DNA from: a bacterium
GTDB lineage: Bacteria > DYJV01 > JALVYZ01
Direction: 5' to 3'
Assembly (NCBI GenBank): GCA_027037705.1
Contig: JALVYZ010000460.1
Coordinates: 1-5,923, forward strand
DNA: 5,923 nucleotides
Shown here: positions 5,736-5,923 of the stretch, piece after piece
Position numbering within the stretch: the first letter of the stretch is position 1
Layout of the letters: every line of letters starts with the position of its first letter
Position numbers and translations under genes: made by a program
Notes under the pieces: generated by a model
Seen by the model: only the letters and a program-made list of their open reading frames with translations
Databases searched by the model: none
Told to the model about the DNA's origin: nothing

Positions 5736-5923
5736 TCATTTATTAAATTCTCTTTCTCTTAAAACTCTTTTTAGAATTTTTCCAGTTGGATTTTTAGGGA
5801 CTTCGTTCATAAATTCAATAATTTTTGGGACTTTATATTTTGCTAAATTTTGTTTACAAAACTCTATAATTTTTTCTTCATCTATTTTTTTACCTTCTTT
5901 TAAAACAATACAAGCTTTAACAA
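5736..5923 (-). CDS. C-terminal end of an acyl-CoA synthetase (AMP-forming), cut by window edge
   Basis: The last 61 codons, ending with TGA at 5736-5738, read VKACIVLKEGKKIDEEKIIE, then FCKQNLAKYKVPKIIEFMNE and VPKNPTGKILKRVLRE. This is the mobile C-terminal domain of the adenylate-forming ligase superfamily. KYKVPK and PTGKILKR are its signatures, and the Lys of PTGK is the residue that contacts acyl-adenylate in the first half-reaction. The enzyme activates a carboxylic acid with ATP to its CoA thioester in the cytoplasm. The rest of the gene lies beyond 5923, so chain-length preference cannot be judged. It is the most upstream visible gene of the minus-strand operon and would supply the CoA esters used by the carboxyltransferase and dehydrogenase encoded after it. 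Confidence 0.9.
   Translation of the reverse strand, partial: VKACIVLKEGKKIDEEKIIEFCKQNLAKYKVPKIIEFMNEVPKNPTGKILKRVLREREFNK

Noticed and set aside
1-5923. CRISPR array, tRNA/rRNA genes, insertion sequences, attachment sites
   Set aside because: No regularly spaced repeats, cloverleaf-like sequences, transposase genes or long terminal inverted repeats were seen.

Overview
The window is very A+T-rich DNA, about 70% A+T by eye. Its signals are bacterial: a TTGACA-N17-TAAAAT promoter, purine-rich Shine-Dalgarno sites and a GC-hairpin/T-tract terminator. The gene content suggests a low-GC, probably anaerobic bacterium that degrades organic acids through CoA thioesters. I cannot name the lineage from this sequence.

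Left part, plus strand (1-2343). The window opens inside a gene. The reading frame is open from base 2, and the visible part (2-703) is the tail of a metallo-beta-lactamase-fold/double-rhodanese sulfur protein. A 206-base intergenic stretch follows, and it is dense with signals. It holds a near-consensus promoter lying within a 34-bp imperfect palindrome, a 5'-leader hairpin and a very strong Shine-Dalgarno site. It also holds a 20-codon gene for a Lys-rich, three-Cys peptide (800-862), followed by two hairpin/T-tract structures. Four bases beyond the last T-run starts a 477-aa radical SAM protein (910-2343). This protein has a PqqD-like (RiPP recognition) segment and a C-terminal SPASM domain. 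Peptide plus maturase looks like a compact ribosomally made, post-translationally modified peptide (RiPP) cassette, and I do not recognise the peptide family. It is the most interesting part of the window.

Right part, minus strand (5923 down to 2340). This is a tight four-gene operon. In transcription order it contains the C-terminal end of an acyl-CoA synthetase (cut by the window edge), a PccB/MmdA-type biotin-dependent carboxyltransferase, an acyl-CoA dehydrogenase-family flavoprotein, and a TetR regulator. The likely logic is that an acid is activated to its CoA ester, then oxidised or reduced and (de)carboxylated, with the TetR protein sensing the acyl-CoA. The dehydrogenase lacks glutamate at both known catalytic-base positions, so its reaction may not be ordinary alpha,beta-dehydrogenation. 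No biotin carboxylase or biotin carrier gene is visible.

The two gene groups converge. The stop codons of the radical SAM gene and the TetR gene overlap in the four bases TTAA (2340-2343), leaving no room for a terminator between them.
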